NCBI GenBank assembly: GCA_050952465.1
Contig: JBMNKZ010000007.1
Location: 186,001 to 250,000 of the forward strand
Reading direction: 5' to 3'
Source: DUPU01 sp050952465
GTDB taxonomy: Bacteria; Bacillota; Dehalobacteriia; Dehalobacteriales; Dehalobacteriaceae
DNA: 64,000 bases
In this document: piece after piece, positions 1 through 8,125 of the stretch
How the letters are laid out: the number at the start of each line of letters is the position of its first letter
How positions within the stretch are numbered: position 1 is the first letter of the stretch
The notes under the pieces: model-generated
Seen by the model: only the letters and a program-made list of their open reading frames with translations
What the model was told of the DNA's origin: nothing
Databases searched by the model: none
Program-made: the position numbers and the translations under genes

Positions 1-1
1 G

Positions 2-2008
2 GTTAATGAAGTCAAAGATAGGATAAACAAGCTTAAGATTACTGCTGCATTAGACTGTAGCTATATTGAACGGGGTATCGAGGATTCTACATACAGTCCT
101 TTCCCCCAAATAGAAGTCACTACCAGACCGGATGTAGTGGAATCAGCTTTATTACAAGGACGGGTGGCTATTATCCTGGAAGGAAGCGCGAATGTGCTTA
201 TCGCACCAACCACCTTTTTTGATTTGATGGATACCCCAGAGGATGCCTTCAGCCGGTGGTCTTTCGCATCAAGTTTTTTTCGCATAGCCAGATTTATTAT
301 GTTTCTCTTTGCCCTTTGCTTACCCGGTTTTTACATTGCTTTTACCTCTTATAATATTGAAATGATCCCTACCAGACTTTTGACCATCCTCCTAGGCAAC
401 CGGGAACAAGCTGTCTTCCCTATCTATTTCGAAGCATTTCTCATGATGGGAGTTGTTGAGGCTGTCCGCATGATGCTGCTCAGCATGGAAAATCAGTTAG
501 GGGCGACTATCGCTCTTTTTGCCGGGATCTCGTTGATTGGGGCAGGAATTGCCGGAAATATCGTCGGCATACCTATAACTATTATTGTCACCCTGACCAT
601 TATTTCTTCCTATGCCATCCCCAATATTGATTTACGCTACAGTGTCCGGGTTCTGCAATTTTTTACCATGATCATATCTACCTTCTTGGGCCTATTCGGT
701 TTTGCCGTTGCTTTCTTTTATATTTGTGTACATCTGGCAACCTTGAAATCCTTTGGCATCCCCTATATGGCACCGCTGGCACCTATTGAGGGAAGTGCCT
801 GGGGGCAAACAATCTTTCGCCAAAACAGCAATACTATGCCCCAAGATGAGACTTATCAGCCTCTTACTAATGCCAAAGAGATAAACAATGCCCGTGCCAT
901 AGCAGACAGCAATATAACTGATAACCTTGACAAGCTTTCCCCCAAAATACTGGCTACAGTACTGATAGTGACATTTTTTGAAGTGGAATTTGCAGCTGTT
1001 CCCCGGGCAGTAGTCAGTATTGCCGGAGAAGATGCCTGGCTGTCTTTGCTTATCGGAGGGATCATAGTAATTGGATCTGCTATATTATTAATTAAGTTAG
1101 CCTCTTTATTTCCCAGAGAAGGTTTCTTTACATATTCCAGGAAGGTTTGGGGCAAAGCCTTGGGTTCACTTATTAATTTTGCCTATATTGCTTTTTGGTT
1201 CCTCTATGTATCTACCCTTTTACAAGATACGGCTGCTATTAACCAAGGTTTGTTTCTCCCTACCACACCATCTATCGTACCTCTACTGGTAGTGATCATC
1301 GCCGTTATTGGGCTGGTTTCCTATGGTGTGGCCAACATTGTCCGATTATTTCAACTGCTTTTGCCTTTTATCGTGGTTCCCTTGATTATTATACTGTTCC
1401 TGATTATCCGACCCATTCAATTTACAAATTTCCTTCCCATGCTAAGCAACGGCATGCTGCCGATTCTGAAAGGGGCTTTTGTTTTTGCGGGGGCTTGGCA
1501 GGGACTGGAAGTAATCCTTTTTTTAGCTCCCTTTATTTCAAATATACATAAGGCCTATATCCCAACAATTGTTGGAATCTCCTTATTCATATTTCTGTTG
1601 ATCGCAATTGCCACCGGGACGATCGGGATTATGGGAGTGGAGAATATTAAAGAAACACTGCTCCCCAGCATCACCATGCTTTCCTTAATTGAGTTGCCGG
1701 GTTTCCCCGTGGAACGATTCGGTTTATTGTTGACTTTGCCCATGATTTTAGGGTTCTTTACCACTCTGGCCATATACATTTATCTAATAACCTTTCCCCT
1801 TATCGGCCTTTTCAAGCTTAAACATAGAAAACTTATTATTTCTCTGGTAGCCCTGCTGACCATTGCTACTATTTATTTAATACCGGATCAATCATGGACG
1901 TTAAAATTACGGCAAACCGTTCTCTATCTTACAGTACTGTTTATTCTGGTGATACCCTTATTTACTTTAATTTTAGCGAAAGTACGCGGTCAGGGGGCAG
2001 GGAAATGA
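2..2008 (+). CDS. GerA-GerB fused spore germination receptor subunit (5' end outside window)
   Basis: The reading frame is open from base 2, so the start lies upstream of the window. The first part, to about base 800, matches the GerA/GerKA membrane half: the ERPD-like TTRPDVVESALLQGR segment, LIAPTTF, and the conserved end FGIPYMAPLAP. After a polar linker of about 45 residues (about 800-930) the same frame continues as a GerB/GerKB amino-acid-permease-like protein (LSPKILATVLIV, then AVPRAVVSIAGEDAWLS) with about ten membrane segments. GerA and GerB are normally separate inner-membrane proteins of the germinant receptor. Here they form one polypeptide. The stop overlaps the next gene by ATGA, so GerC is translationally coupled. 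I see no stop or frameshift at the junction. Role (nutrient sensing in the spore membrane) is family knowledge. Confidence 0.88.
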   Translation, partial: VNEVKDRINKLKITAALDCSYIERGIEDSTYSPFPQIEVTTRPDVVESALLQGRVAIILEGSANVLIAPTTFFDLMDTPEDAFSRWSFASSFFRIARFIMFLFALCLPGFYIAFTSYNIEMIPTRLLTILLGNREQAVFPIYFEAFLMMGVVEAVRMMLLSMENQLGATIALFAGISLIGAGIAGNIVGIPITIIVTLTIISSYAIPNIDLRYSVRVLQFFTMIISTFLGLFGFAVAFFYICVHLATLKSFGIPYMAPLAPIEGSAWGQTIFRQNSNTMPQDETYQPLTNAKEINNARAIADSNITDNLDKLSPKILATVLIVTFFEVEFAAVPRAVVSIAGEDAWLSLLIGGIIVIGSAILLIKLASLFPREGFFTYSRKVWGKALGSLINFAYIAFWFLYVSTLLQDTAAINQGLFLPTTPSIVPLLVVIIAVIGLVSYGVANIVRLFQLLLPFIVVPLIIILFLIIRPIQFTNFLPMLSNGMLPILKGAFVFAGAWQGLEVILFLAPFISNIHKAYIPTIVGISLFIFLLIAIATGTIGIMGVENIKETLLPSITMLSLIELPGFPVERFGLLLTLPMILGFFTTLAIYIYLITFPLIGLFKLKHRKLIISLVALLTIATIYLIPDQSWTLKLRQTVLYLTVLFILVIPLFTLILAKVRGQGAGK

Positions 2009-3117
2009 AAAGAAAACTCTTATTGATCATACTGTTAATGATTTTAACTCTATCAGCAAGCAGTTGTTGGGATATCCGAGATGTCAATAACCGGGCTTTT
2101 GTCGCGGCTATTGGTTTAGATGTCCCGGAAGACCCGGCACAAAAATATAAAGTGACATTCCAGTTCTGGGACCCAATAAAAATAAGGCATCAAAGTGAAT
2201 CAATTGCTTTAACCGAAAATGTAGAGGCCGAAAGCATCTATCAAGCGGTAAAATTGATGCAAGCGAGAATCGCCAAAAGTATCACCTTCACTCATCTGCA
2301 AGTGCTCTTCGTCGGCGATGAGCTGGCCAGGTCAGAAAATTTTTTGGATCTTGCAAACTTTTTTCTCAAAAATCCTCAAGTTGCTTTAAGAATCAGACTG
2401 GTGTTCATTCAGGAAAAAACAGCACGGGAGGTCTTAGAATCCAAGCCGAAAATCATTAATAATGTTACTGATAAAGTTGTCCAAATGAGTCAGATGGAAA
2501 GAGAATTTGCTCTACCCCGCACCAATACATTTTACTACTTTCTTACCGACTTGAAAAAAACCGGCGGGACCGCCTTTGGATCCCGCGTCATACTGCCTGC
2601 CGGATTTGTTGTACGTCATGGAGGAGCAGTCTTTGGAGACTATAAACTGCAAGGTTTTCTAAATGCTGAGGAAACCCAGGCAGCTAACTGGATCACTGGG
2701 AGATCTCAAGGGTTAGTATTAGGTAATACTAAAGACGGAACATTTACCTACCTGGCAAAAAGCAAACAGCTGAAAATCAATGCCATCGAAGGAGGAAAGG
2801 GCACATTGAAATTTACCGTCAATGTAAAGTCGGAAGGCAATATTGTAGAAGAAAACGGATACCCCATGGACCTTTCCAAACCGGAAAACATTAGGAAAAT
2901 GGAAAAACTCTTTTCCCACATTATCGCTGAACAGATAAAATCGGCAGTCAAAAAATCACAAAAAGAATTCGGCGTGGATTACTTAGGGTTTGGACAGATT
3001 TTAAGACAGACAAAGCCAAAGGTTTATGCAAAAATCAATTGGCAGGAAACCTTTCCCAACATACCTATAGATGTTTCGGTCAATGCCACGGTGAAACAGT
3101 TCGGCATGACCAAATAG
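2005..3117 (+). CDS. GerC-family spore germination lipoprotein
   Basis: This 370-residue protein is the third subunit of the Ger receptor, a lipoprotein on the outer face of the spore inner membrane. The start at 2005 is preferred over an upstream in-frame ATG at 1894. It overlaps the GerA-GerB stop by ATGA, and it places a lipoprotein signal peptide at the N-terminus (KRKLLLIILLMILTLSAS followed by Cys in SSCWDIRDVNNRAFV). The segment CWDIRDVNNRAFVAAIGLD is diagnostic of the Ger(x)C family. The length is close to the usual 370-400. It ends with TAG, so amber is used as a true stop here, which matters for the pyrrolysine genes further on. Confidence 0.93.
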   Translation: MKRKLLLIILLMILTLSASSCWDIRDVNNRAFVAAIGLDVPEDPAQKYKVTFQFWDPIKIRHQSESIALTENVEAESIYQAVKLMQARIAKSITFTHLQVLFVGDELARSENFLDLANFFLKNPQVALRIRLVFIQEKTAREVLESKPKIINNVTDKVVQMSQMEREFALPRTNTFYYFLTDLKKTGGTAFGSRVILPAGFVVRHGGAVFGDYKLQGFLNAEETQAANWITGRSQGLVLGNTKDGTFTYLAKSKQLKINAIEGGKGTLKFTVNVKSEGNIVEENGYPMDLSKPENIRKMEKLFSHIIAEQIKSAVKKSQKEFGVDYLGFGQILRQTKPKVYAKINWQETFPNIPIDVSVNATVKQFGMTK

Positions 3118-3178
3118 GCCTTTATTTCTTACCATTATTGTCCGACGGATATCCCAGACCTTAACGACCACAAAAAAG

Positions 3179-3205
3179 CCCCGTGGATTTACCACGAGAC
3201 TTTTA
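3179..3205. terminator. Bidirectional terminator between gerC and the lipoprotein gene
   Basis: CGTGG (3182-3186) pairs with CCACG (3192-3196) around a five-base loop. T-rich tracts flank both sides (ACTTTTATT on the plus strand, GCTTTTTTG on the minus strand). It lies between two convergent genes. Confidence 0.6.
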
Positions 3206-3327
3206 TTATCCGTTTTTCTAAAAATAGGTACCCTTTATTTGGCGATGATCGGATACTATTTAAAGTAACAGCACAAACGTTTATATTGTTTATGCTGTTA
3301 CTTATTCCCCACTTCCTCAGAAGGCTT

Positions 3328-4011
3328 TTAGGGCTTTTTGATTTCATATTTCTCCAAGGTAGAAGTAACTTCATAATCCTCGTTAGATATGTATTCTCTT
3401 TTAACCATACCCACTCCATCTTTATAATACTCATATATGGTGGAATCGGGGTAGGTTATCTTGATCTTTAATACTTTTTCGAATTCTCCAGCAGGTGTAT
3501 TTAAAGAAGCATTAAGATCCAGAATCTCTCTTGTGCTGTCATCTGTGTCCCATTTCGTACCCACCTGTAAGGGGGCTTTTAGGATTACCAGGTTTTCATT
3601 GGATTCAGCATTTAGATAATTTTCATTTTCATAGGATTCTCCCTGGAAAAAGATTCGGGTAACTGCTTCATCTGTGGTTTCAAATACTGAAGCACTCACT
3701 GTCCCGCCATTATCTTCTTTGACTTGGGCTCGATTTCCTTCAACAAAGATTACCTCTCGATTAAAGGAAGCATATTCATTGCCTTCACCCAAATATTCCC
3801 AGGTGCTCCCTTGAGTAAGGGGAAAGTAATCTTCCGGTTTTAGGTTGACTTCTTTATTAGTAGTGTCTTCTTTTTCAGTATCACTTTCTTCAACTTGAGA
3901 TTGATCTTCTACCGGTCTTGGATTTTCTTTCTCAGCCTGGTTACATGCTGTTATAAAAAAGATAATAAGCAAAAACATCACCGGGATAAGCCTGTGGGTA
4001 TAATTTCTCAA
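3328..4011 (-). CDS. Secreted lipoprotein of unknown function
   Basis: A 227-residue protein with a short basic start, a hydrophobic segment and the lipobox FFITAC, so it should be lipid-anchored outside the membrane. An acidic low-complexity linker (about residues 27-55, rich in E, D and T) precedes a compact domain beginning DYFPLTQGSTWEYLGEG. Translation starts at TTG (4009-4011), chosen because GGAGGTG sits eight bases upstream and no better ATG exists. The PLTxGxxWxY opening is seen in extracellular Firmicute lipoproteins of unknown role; I cannot assign a function. It is monocistronic and convergent with gerC. Confidence 0.8.
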   Translation of the reverse strand: MRNYTHRLIPVMFLLIIFFITACNQAEKENPRPVEDQSQVEESDTEKEDTTNKEVNLKPEDYFPLTQGSTWEYLGEGNEYASFNREVIFVEGNRAQVKEDNGGTVSASVFETTDEAVTRIFFQGESYENENYLNAESNENLVILKAPLQVGTKWDTDDSTREILDLNASLNTPAGEFEKVLKIKITYPDSTIYEYYKDGVGMVKREYISNEDYEVTSTLEKYEIKKP

Positions 4012-4227
4012 ATTTTCACCTCCTGTCCCTAAATACCAATTCTACTTTTATTTATTCCCCGGATCAAAGTAGACTATTCGCTAGCAAAGATCCCCCCTCA
4101 AGCCTTAGAGTAAGTTAAAGATGCCTGTCCTTCTAATTTACAAATATTTTTATTTTACGATGAAAGACTAAATATATTATTTATTCCAAAATGCCTTAGA
4201 ATACCTTATAAATTTGGGGTGTTTAAA

Positions 4228-4409
4228 TTGAAAATCCCGCCACCTTACTTTTTTGCAATTTATACAGTAGTCTTAGGTATATTAACATTTGCGGAATTAC
4301 CTACGGGGCAATTGGCGATTTTTTTGTAATAGTTATCGCAACACATACACTAGGGATAAGCGGCTATAAAAACTTTTTACCATTACAATCTAAATCGCCT
4401 TTTTCATGA
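4228..4409 (+). pseudogene. Possible frameshifted small membrane protein ORF
   Basis: From TTG at 4228, with GGGGTG seven bases upstream, a 33-codon frame reads LKIPPPYFFAIYTVVLGILT... and stops at 4327-4329. The stop lies just after a run of seven T (about 4319-4325). Adding one T lets the frame run on through IVIATHTLGISGY to TGA at 4407-4409. That would give a protein of about 60 residues with two hydrophobic segments. The homopolymer makes either a sequencing error or a real slip plausible. No family is recognised. This is the only coding signal in the 560-base gap between the flanking minus-strand genes. Confidence 0.28.
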
Positions 4410-4574
4410 TTAGCTAGTTTTGATCTAACTCTCCCCTTAAATACAAGGAGATGGGTGTTACCCCATCCCCTCACATCTTCTATTTAAATCAGAGGTAGAG
4501 CCCTCCTCTTAAATCAGACAACTACTTCTTACATAGGTACCACCTGCATGATATCACCTTATAGATAAGCTCAT
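4410..4574. other. Intergenic region downstream of pruA
   Basis: Contains the small hairpin GATGGG/CCCATC (4450-4467) and an imperfect AGAGG...CCTCT hairpin near 4490-4515. Neither has a strong T-run, so a terminator for the minus-strand aldehyde dehydrogenase gene is possible but not clear. No gene is seen. Confidence 0.4.
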
Positions 4575-6206
4575 TTACTTCTCGTCCATAAAACTATACC
4601 TATATGCTTTAGGCGGGTTCAAATTTTCTTTAATAGCTCGGGGACTAATCCACCGATACAGATTTAATTTACTACCGGCTTTGTCATTAGTGCCTGAAGC
4701 CCTGGAACCTCCAAAAGGCTGCTGTCCAACTACTGCCCCCGTTGGTTTATCATTAATATAGAAATTGCTGGCTGCATGGTATAGTTTTCTTTCTAAATCA
4801 GCAATTACTTTGCGGTCACGAGCAAATATTGATCCCGTCAAGCCGTAGGGAGATGTTGCATAACAAAGTTCAACTGTTTTCTCTAAATCATGATCCGGAT
4901 ATACAAAGATTGTCAGAACCGGTCCAAAGATCTCTTCTTCCATGGTCTTAAAGTGCGGGTTCGTTGTAAGAACTATCGTTGGTTTTACAAAGAAACCATC
5001 CTTGCTTTCAGTTTCACCGCCGATTAGTATCTCAGCCTCTGATGATTCTTTAATATAATCAAAATATGAATTGATATTTTCTAAAGAATTGTTATCAATT
5101 ACAGCACTCATAAAATTGGAGAAATCCTCAACATCGCCGACTTTAATGGATGCTGTTTCCTCCAAAAGCCTTTCCTTGACTTTTGACCATATACTCTGAG
5201 GAATATACGCCCTAGATGCTGCTGAGCACTTTTGCCCCTGATACTCAAATGCCCCACGAATTAGTCCAGTAACTAAAGCATCAATATCACAAGAATTGTG
5301 TGCAAAAACGAAGTTTTTCCCGCCGGTTTCCCCAACAATTCTAGGATATGATTTATAATGTCCTAAATTCTCTGCAACCGTCCTCCATATATCACCGAAT
5401 ACTTGAGTCGATCCAGTAAAATGAATACCTGCTAATGAATCGTCCCTCATTACAATGTTGCCCACTTTACGCCCAGATCCCGGTACAAAGTTAATTACCC
5501 CATCAGGGAGACCCGCTTCTTGCAATAATTTCATAACGAAATAATTGGAGTAAACTGAGGTAGATGCCGGCTTCCACACTACAGTGTTCCCAACAAGCGC
5601 AGGTGCCGAAGGAAGATTGCCGCCAATCGCAGTAAAGTTAAAAGGAGTAACAGCAAAAACAAAACCTTCTAAGGGACGGTATTCCACACGATTCCATGAA
5701 TCCTGAGTTGACATAGGCTGATCTTGAATAATCTGAGACAAATAGTATGCATTAAATCTAAAAAAGTCTGTCAACTCGCAAGCCGAGTCTATTTCCGCTT
5801 GATAAACGGTTTTACTCTGACCTAACATTGTTGCAGCATTTACGGTACTGCGCCATGAACCGGAAAGTAATTCGGCTGCCCTTAAAAAAACCGATGCCCG
5901 ATGTTCCCACGGCATCATTTCCCAGTCTTCTTTTGCCTTTTTCGCTGCTTCAATCGCCATCCGGACTTCTTTTTCCCCTGCTATATGGTATTTTGCCAGA
6001 CGATGGTTTTTATTATGAGGAATGATGCATTCCCCCATCACTCCCGTTCTAACTTCCTTACCCCCAATAATCAAGGGTATCTCAATTTCATTTTCCCGCA
6101 TTGTCTTAAGCTGTTTTTTCAGTTCCTCTTTTTCCGGGCTACCGGATGCATAGGACAATATTTTTTCGTTTAGCGGTTCTTTGATTGCAGAGATAATATT
6201 AGCCAT
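4575..6206 (-). CDS. pruA: L-glutamate gamma-semialdehyde (1-pyrroline-5-carboxylate) dehydrogenase
   Basis: A 543-residue NAD-dependent aldehyde dehydrogenase that would oxidise glutamate semialdehyde/P5C to glutamate, the last step of proline and arginine breakdown. Visible family marks are the general-base glutamate in GETGGKNFVF, the catalytic cysteine in YQGQKCSAASR, VTPFNFTAIGGN in the cofactor region, and PFGGSRASGTNDKAG near the end. Length and the N-terminal extension match the long P5C dehydrogenase type (ALDH4A1-like, about 540 residues) rather than shorter general ALDHs. The start has a strong site (GCAGGAGG, eight bases upstream). It is monocistronic behind a 410-base leader with two structured elements and two terminators, which suggests transcription attenuation. 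A RocR-like activator gene lies 2 kb away. rocA would be an equally valid name. Confidence 0.92.
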   Translation of the reverse strand: MANIISAIKEPLNEKILSYASGSPEKEELKKQLKTMRENEIEIPLIIGGKEVRTGVMGECIIPHNKNHRLAKYHIAGEKEVRMAIEAAKKAKEDWEMMPWEHRASVFLRAAELLSGSWRSTVNAATMLGQSKTVYQAEIDSACELTDFFRFNAYYLSQIIQDQPMSTQDSWNRVEYRPLEGFVFAVTPFNFTAIGGNLPSAPALVGNTVVWKPASTSVYSNYFVMKLLQEAGLPDGVINFVPGSGRKVGNIVMRDDSLAGIHFTGSTQVFGDIWRTVAENLGHYKSYPRIVGETGGKNFVFAHNSCDIDALVTGLIRGAFEYQGQKCSAASRAYIPQSIWSKVKERLLEETASIKVGDVEDFSNFMSAVIDNNSLENINSYFDYIKESSEAEILIGGETESKDGFFVKPTIVLTTNPHFKTMEEEIFGPVLTIFVYPDHDLEKTVELCYATSPYGLTGSIFARDRKVIADLERKLYHAASNFYINDKPTGAVVGQQPFGGSRASGTNDKAGSKLNLYRWISPRAIKENLNPPKAYRYSFMDEK

Positions 6207-6258
6207 TTATAAACCTCCTGCTTGTTGTATTTTGTCTTAATAATTTGATATATAAAAA

Positions 6259-6286
6259 TACCTCCGACAAAGGAGGTACTTTTTTT
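6259..6286 (-). terminator. Intrinsic terminator 2 in the pruA leader
   Basis: TACCTCC (6259-6265) pairs with GGAGGTA (6272-6278), followed on the minus strand by a T-rich tract. A run of seven A on the minus strand (T at 6280-6286) precedes the stem. It sits about 55 bases before the pruA start codon and downstream of the second structured element, where an expression platform is expected. Confidence 0.65.
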
Positions 6287-6446
6287 CCGCAAAAGGGCAC
6301 AGAGCACCACAGTAAGTGAGGCTTGTCCCAACGGTAAAAACATCTCCTTTCCAAAAAAGAGGCGTATCAGTTTCCCGATGCACCCTAACGGCCTTAACCC
6401 ATGCATATTTCTAAAAAAATATGTTTAGGGAAAAAGGCTCGGAGAT
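6287..6446 (-). promoter_or_regulatory. Structured leader element A upstream of pruA (candidate riboswitch)
   Basis: Read on the minus strand this shares an ordered series of words with element B: CTCCGAG, AACAT, AAGGCC, TAGGGT, CGGGAAAC, GCCTC and GGAAAGGAGA. The stem around the GGGAAAC loop differs in sequence between copies but keeps pairing (GTGCATC against GATACGC here, ACAGC against GCTGT in B), which is covariation. CTCC near the 5' side can pair with GGAG near the 3' side to close the fold. A terminator follows. Ligand unknown. Some words recall the Moco/Tuco RNA motif, but I could not confirm this. Confidence 0.5.
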
Positions 6447-6463
6447 TTGTAAGTATTTAAAAA

Positions 6464-6499
6464 AACAAAAAAACGATCTTTTCCAAAGCGAAAAGACCG
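6464..6499 (-). terminator. Intrinsic terminator 1 in the pruA leader
   Basis: CGGTCTTTTC and GAAAAGATCG (6490-6499 and 6474-6483 read on the minus strand) form a ten-base stem with one G-T pair and a six-base loop. It is followed by seven T and further T-rich sequence. It lies directly after element B, so each leader element has its own terminator. Confidence 0.75.
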
Positions 6500-6611
6500 G
6501 TCATTACCGATTACCTTCTCCTTTCCGCAATGGGAGGCACAGCCGTTTCCCGCTGTACCCTATAGGTCAAAAAACCATGGCCTTATGTTACAGGTTAATT
6601 GACTCGGAGCA
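6500..6611 (-). promoter_or_regulatory. Structured leader element B upstream of pruA (candidate riboswitch)
   Basis: First of two related elements in the pruA leader, beginning a few bases after the predicted transcription start. It carries the same ordered words as element A (CTCCGAG, AACAT, AAGGCC, TAGGGT, CGGGAAAC, GCCTCC, GGAAAGGAGA) and a stable ACAGC/GCTGT stem closed by the GGGAAAC loop. A strong terminator follows at once. Confidence 0.5.
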
Positions 6612-6627
6612 ATGTTTAACTTATTTA

Positions 6628-6656
6628 ATTATAAATTATTTTGACACTAATCACAA
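6628..6656 (-). promoter_or_regulatory. Sigma-A type promoter of pruA
   Basis: On the minus strand: -35 TTGTGA (6651-6656), a 17-base spacer, and -10 TATAAT (6628-6633). Transcription would start near 6621, giving a leader of about 415 bases that includes both structured elements. Confidence 0.7.
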
Positions 6657-6799
6657 TACTTTTTCTATGCAGCCCTGAGTACCCCCATTCCTTTTAGATT
6701 ATTTGGGTGACAAGCAGAACACCGAAACTGAAGTTTACATATTATAAAGTAGCTTATCATGGCTTATCCCAGAGAAAAATCGAAAGGAAGGAAAAAATC

Positions 6800-7873
6800 A
6801 TGTGGTATGGAAAAAAGCTGCTTATGTTAATGGTAGGAGGAATGTTAATCTTAGGTCTGGTGTTCTCCGGCTGCGCTAAACAAGATAAGGTATCAGCTCC
6901 GGAGGCTCCCACTGAAACCACCGAACCAGCAGAAAGTCCAGAACCGAAGGATAACGGAGATCAGGAGTCGGTACCAGCGACAGTGGAGAAAAAAGAAATG
7001 GTCAAAAACGGCTCATTTAGTTCAGGGATTGACGGCTGGGTATTAGCCGGAGGAAGAATTAGAAGTGAGGCCGACGGCAACAAGTATCTGGAAGCAGAAA
7101 ATAACTGGCAAAACTATCAAATTGTAAACCTTGAGCCAAATACCGTCTACAGCTTTAATGCCTCGACCCGGCGAAACAAGGGTGAACAGGAAGCCCGCAT
7201 TAAAATAATTTTCTTTAACAAACATGCCCAACGCCTGGGCTGGTATAGTATCCACTACAAGCACCATGGTAATGAATGGGAGAACATCCCCACGCAAACC
7301 ATAAAAGTACCGGACGGTACCAGAGAAACAATTATTTATATATTAGCTGACCGGGAAAAAGAAGTTCATGATTTTGATAACATCTCTTTGACCAAAGAAG
7401 GCACGGAAACTACCCCGGTTATCGGAGAGGAAATTAATTTAGTATTTAATACGTCCCCGGAGAAATTAGCAAATGGCGGCTTTGAATCTGACTCCGGCTG
7501 GTCTGGCTTAGCTGGGCGTATAAATGCAGATCCTGACGGAAATAAATACTTAGTCTGCGGTTATCACTGGGAAGTTTCCCAAGCAATTCCCCTGATGCCT
7601 GGCACGAAATATCAATTTAATGCCGCGACTAAAAAAGGAACCGCTGTAGGGCCTGCCCGATTTGTGATTGTCTACTTTAATAATCAGGGAGAAAAACTGG
7701 CGGCAACTTATAATCTAATCTACCAGCATCAAGGTGATGCGTGGGAGAATATACCCACAGAAGAGATAGAAGTTCCGGAAGAAGCAAGCTCAGCTCGACT
7801 ATATATAATAAGTGACTTTTCTTACTCCGGCACCCACTATTATGATAACCTCTCATTAACCGAAGTGAAATAA
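6800..7873 (+). CDS. Lipoprotein with two carbohydrate-binding-like beta-sandwich modules
   Basis: A 357-residue lipoprotein. The start at 6800 is chosen over an upstream in-frame ATG at 6707 because AGGAAGG precedes it and it opens a proper signal peptide ending in the lipobox VFSGC. A Pro/Glu/Thr-rich linker (about residues 30-65) leads to two related modules of about 130 residues. Each opens with NGSF or NGGF, then ...GW, a DGNKYL turn, Y-F-N-A-(S/A)T strands, a YKH/YQHxGxxWENIPT segment and a closing YDN/FDNISLT strand. The same module occurs three times in the secreted protein at 11151-14156, so the two genes are related in part. Cell-surface glycan binding is an inference from the jelly-roll pattern. 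Confidence 0.82.
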   Translation: MWYGKKLLMLMVGGMLILGLVFSGCAKQDKVSAPEAPTETTEPAESPEPKDNGDQESVPATVEKKEMVKNGSFSSGIDGWVLAGGRIRSEADGNKYLEAENNWQNYQIVNLEPNTVYSFNASTRRNKGEQEARIKIIFFNKHAQRLGWYSIHYKHHGNEWENIPTQTIKVPDGTRETIIYILADREKEVHDFDNISLTKEGTETTPVIGEEINLVFNTSPEKLANGGFESDSGWSGLAGRINADPDGNKYLVCGYHWEVSQAIPLMPGTKYQFNAATKKGTAVGPARFVIVYFNNQGEKLAATYNLIYQHQGDAWENIPTEEIEVPEEASSARLYIISDFSYSGTHYYDNLSLTEVK

Positions 7874-7882
7874 GCGACGGGT

Positions 7883-7930
7883 AATTTTTCCACAACCGAA
7901 AAAATTTCTGCCGTTACGTTATAATATTGA
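7883..7930. repeat. Dispersed palindrome, copy 1
   Basis: AATTTTTC, loop CACAACC, then GAAAAAATT, followed by a C..TT.C.TTATAA.ATT tail. A second copy with the same loop and tail is at 43835-43890. It begins ten bases after the stop codon of the lipoprotein gene. Confidence 0.55.
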
Positions 7931-7970
7931 AAGGAAAACCGGAGCATCCCTACTCCGGTTTTCCTTTGTC
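7931..7970 (+). terminator. Terminator of the lipoprotein gene
   Basis: Perfect 14-base stem: AAGGAAAACCGGAG (7931-7944) and its complement (7953-7966) around an eight-base loop, ending in a T-containing tail. Confidence 0.8.
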
Positions 7971-8125
7971 AATAAACTCCTCCTATAGTCGAATATGGAC
8001 TTGCTCAAGATGAAAAGATGCAATAAAGACGATAGCCCTTGCCTTTAGGTAATGTCCTCAATATTTACACAAATCAATAAATATGTGTTAATATTAAAGA
8101 AAAAGTGCTGGGAGAGACGGTAACG

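Noticed and set aside
6500..6611. A T-box leader in front of pruA (AGGGT... followed by GCGGGAAAC)
   Set aside because: The invariant T-box core AGGGTGGNACCGCG is not present in either copy and the target is not an aminoacyl-tRNA or amino-acid synthesis gene.
6207..6720. Sigma-54 promoter for pruA
   Set aside because: No TGGCAC-N5-TTGC-like sequence was found on the minus strand; a good sigma-A type promoter is present instead.
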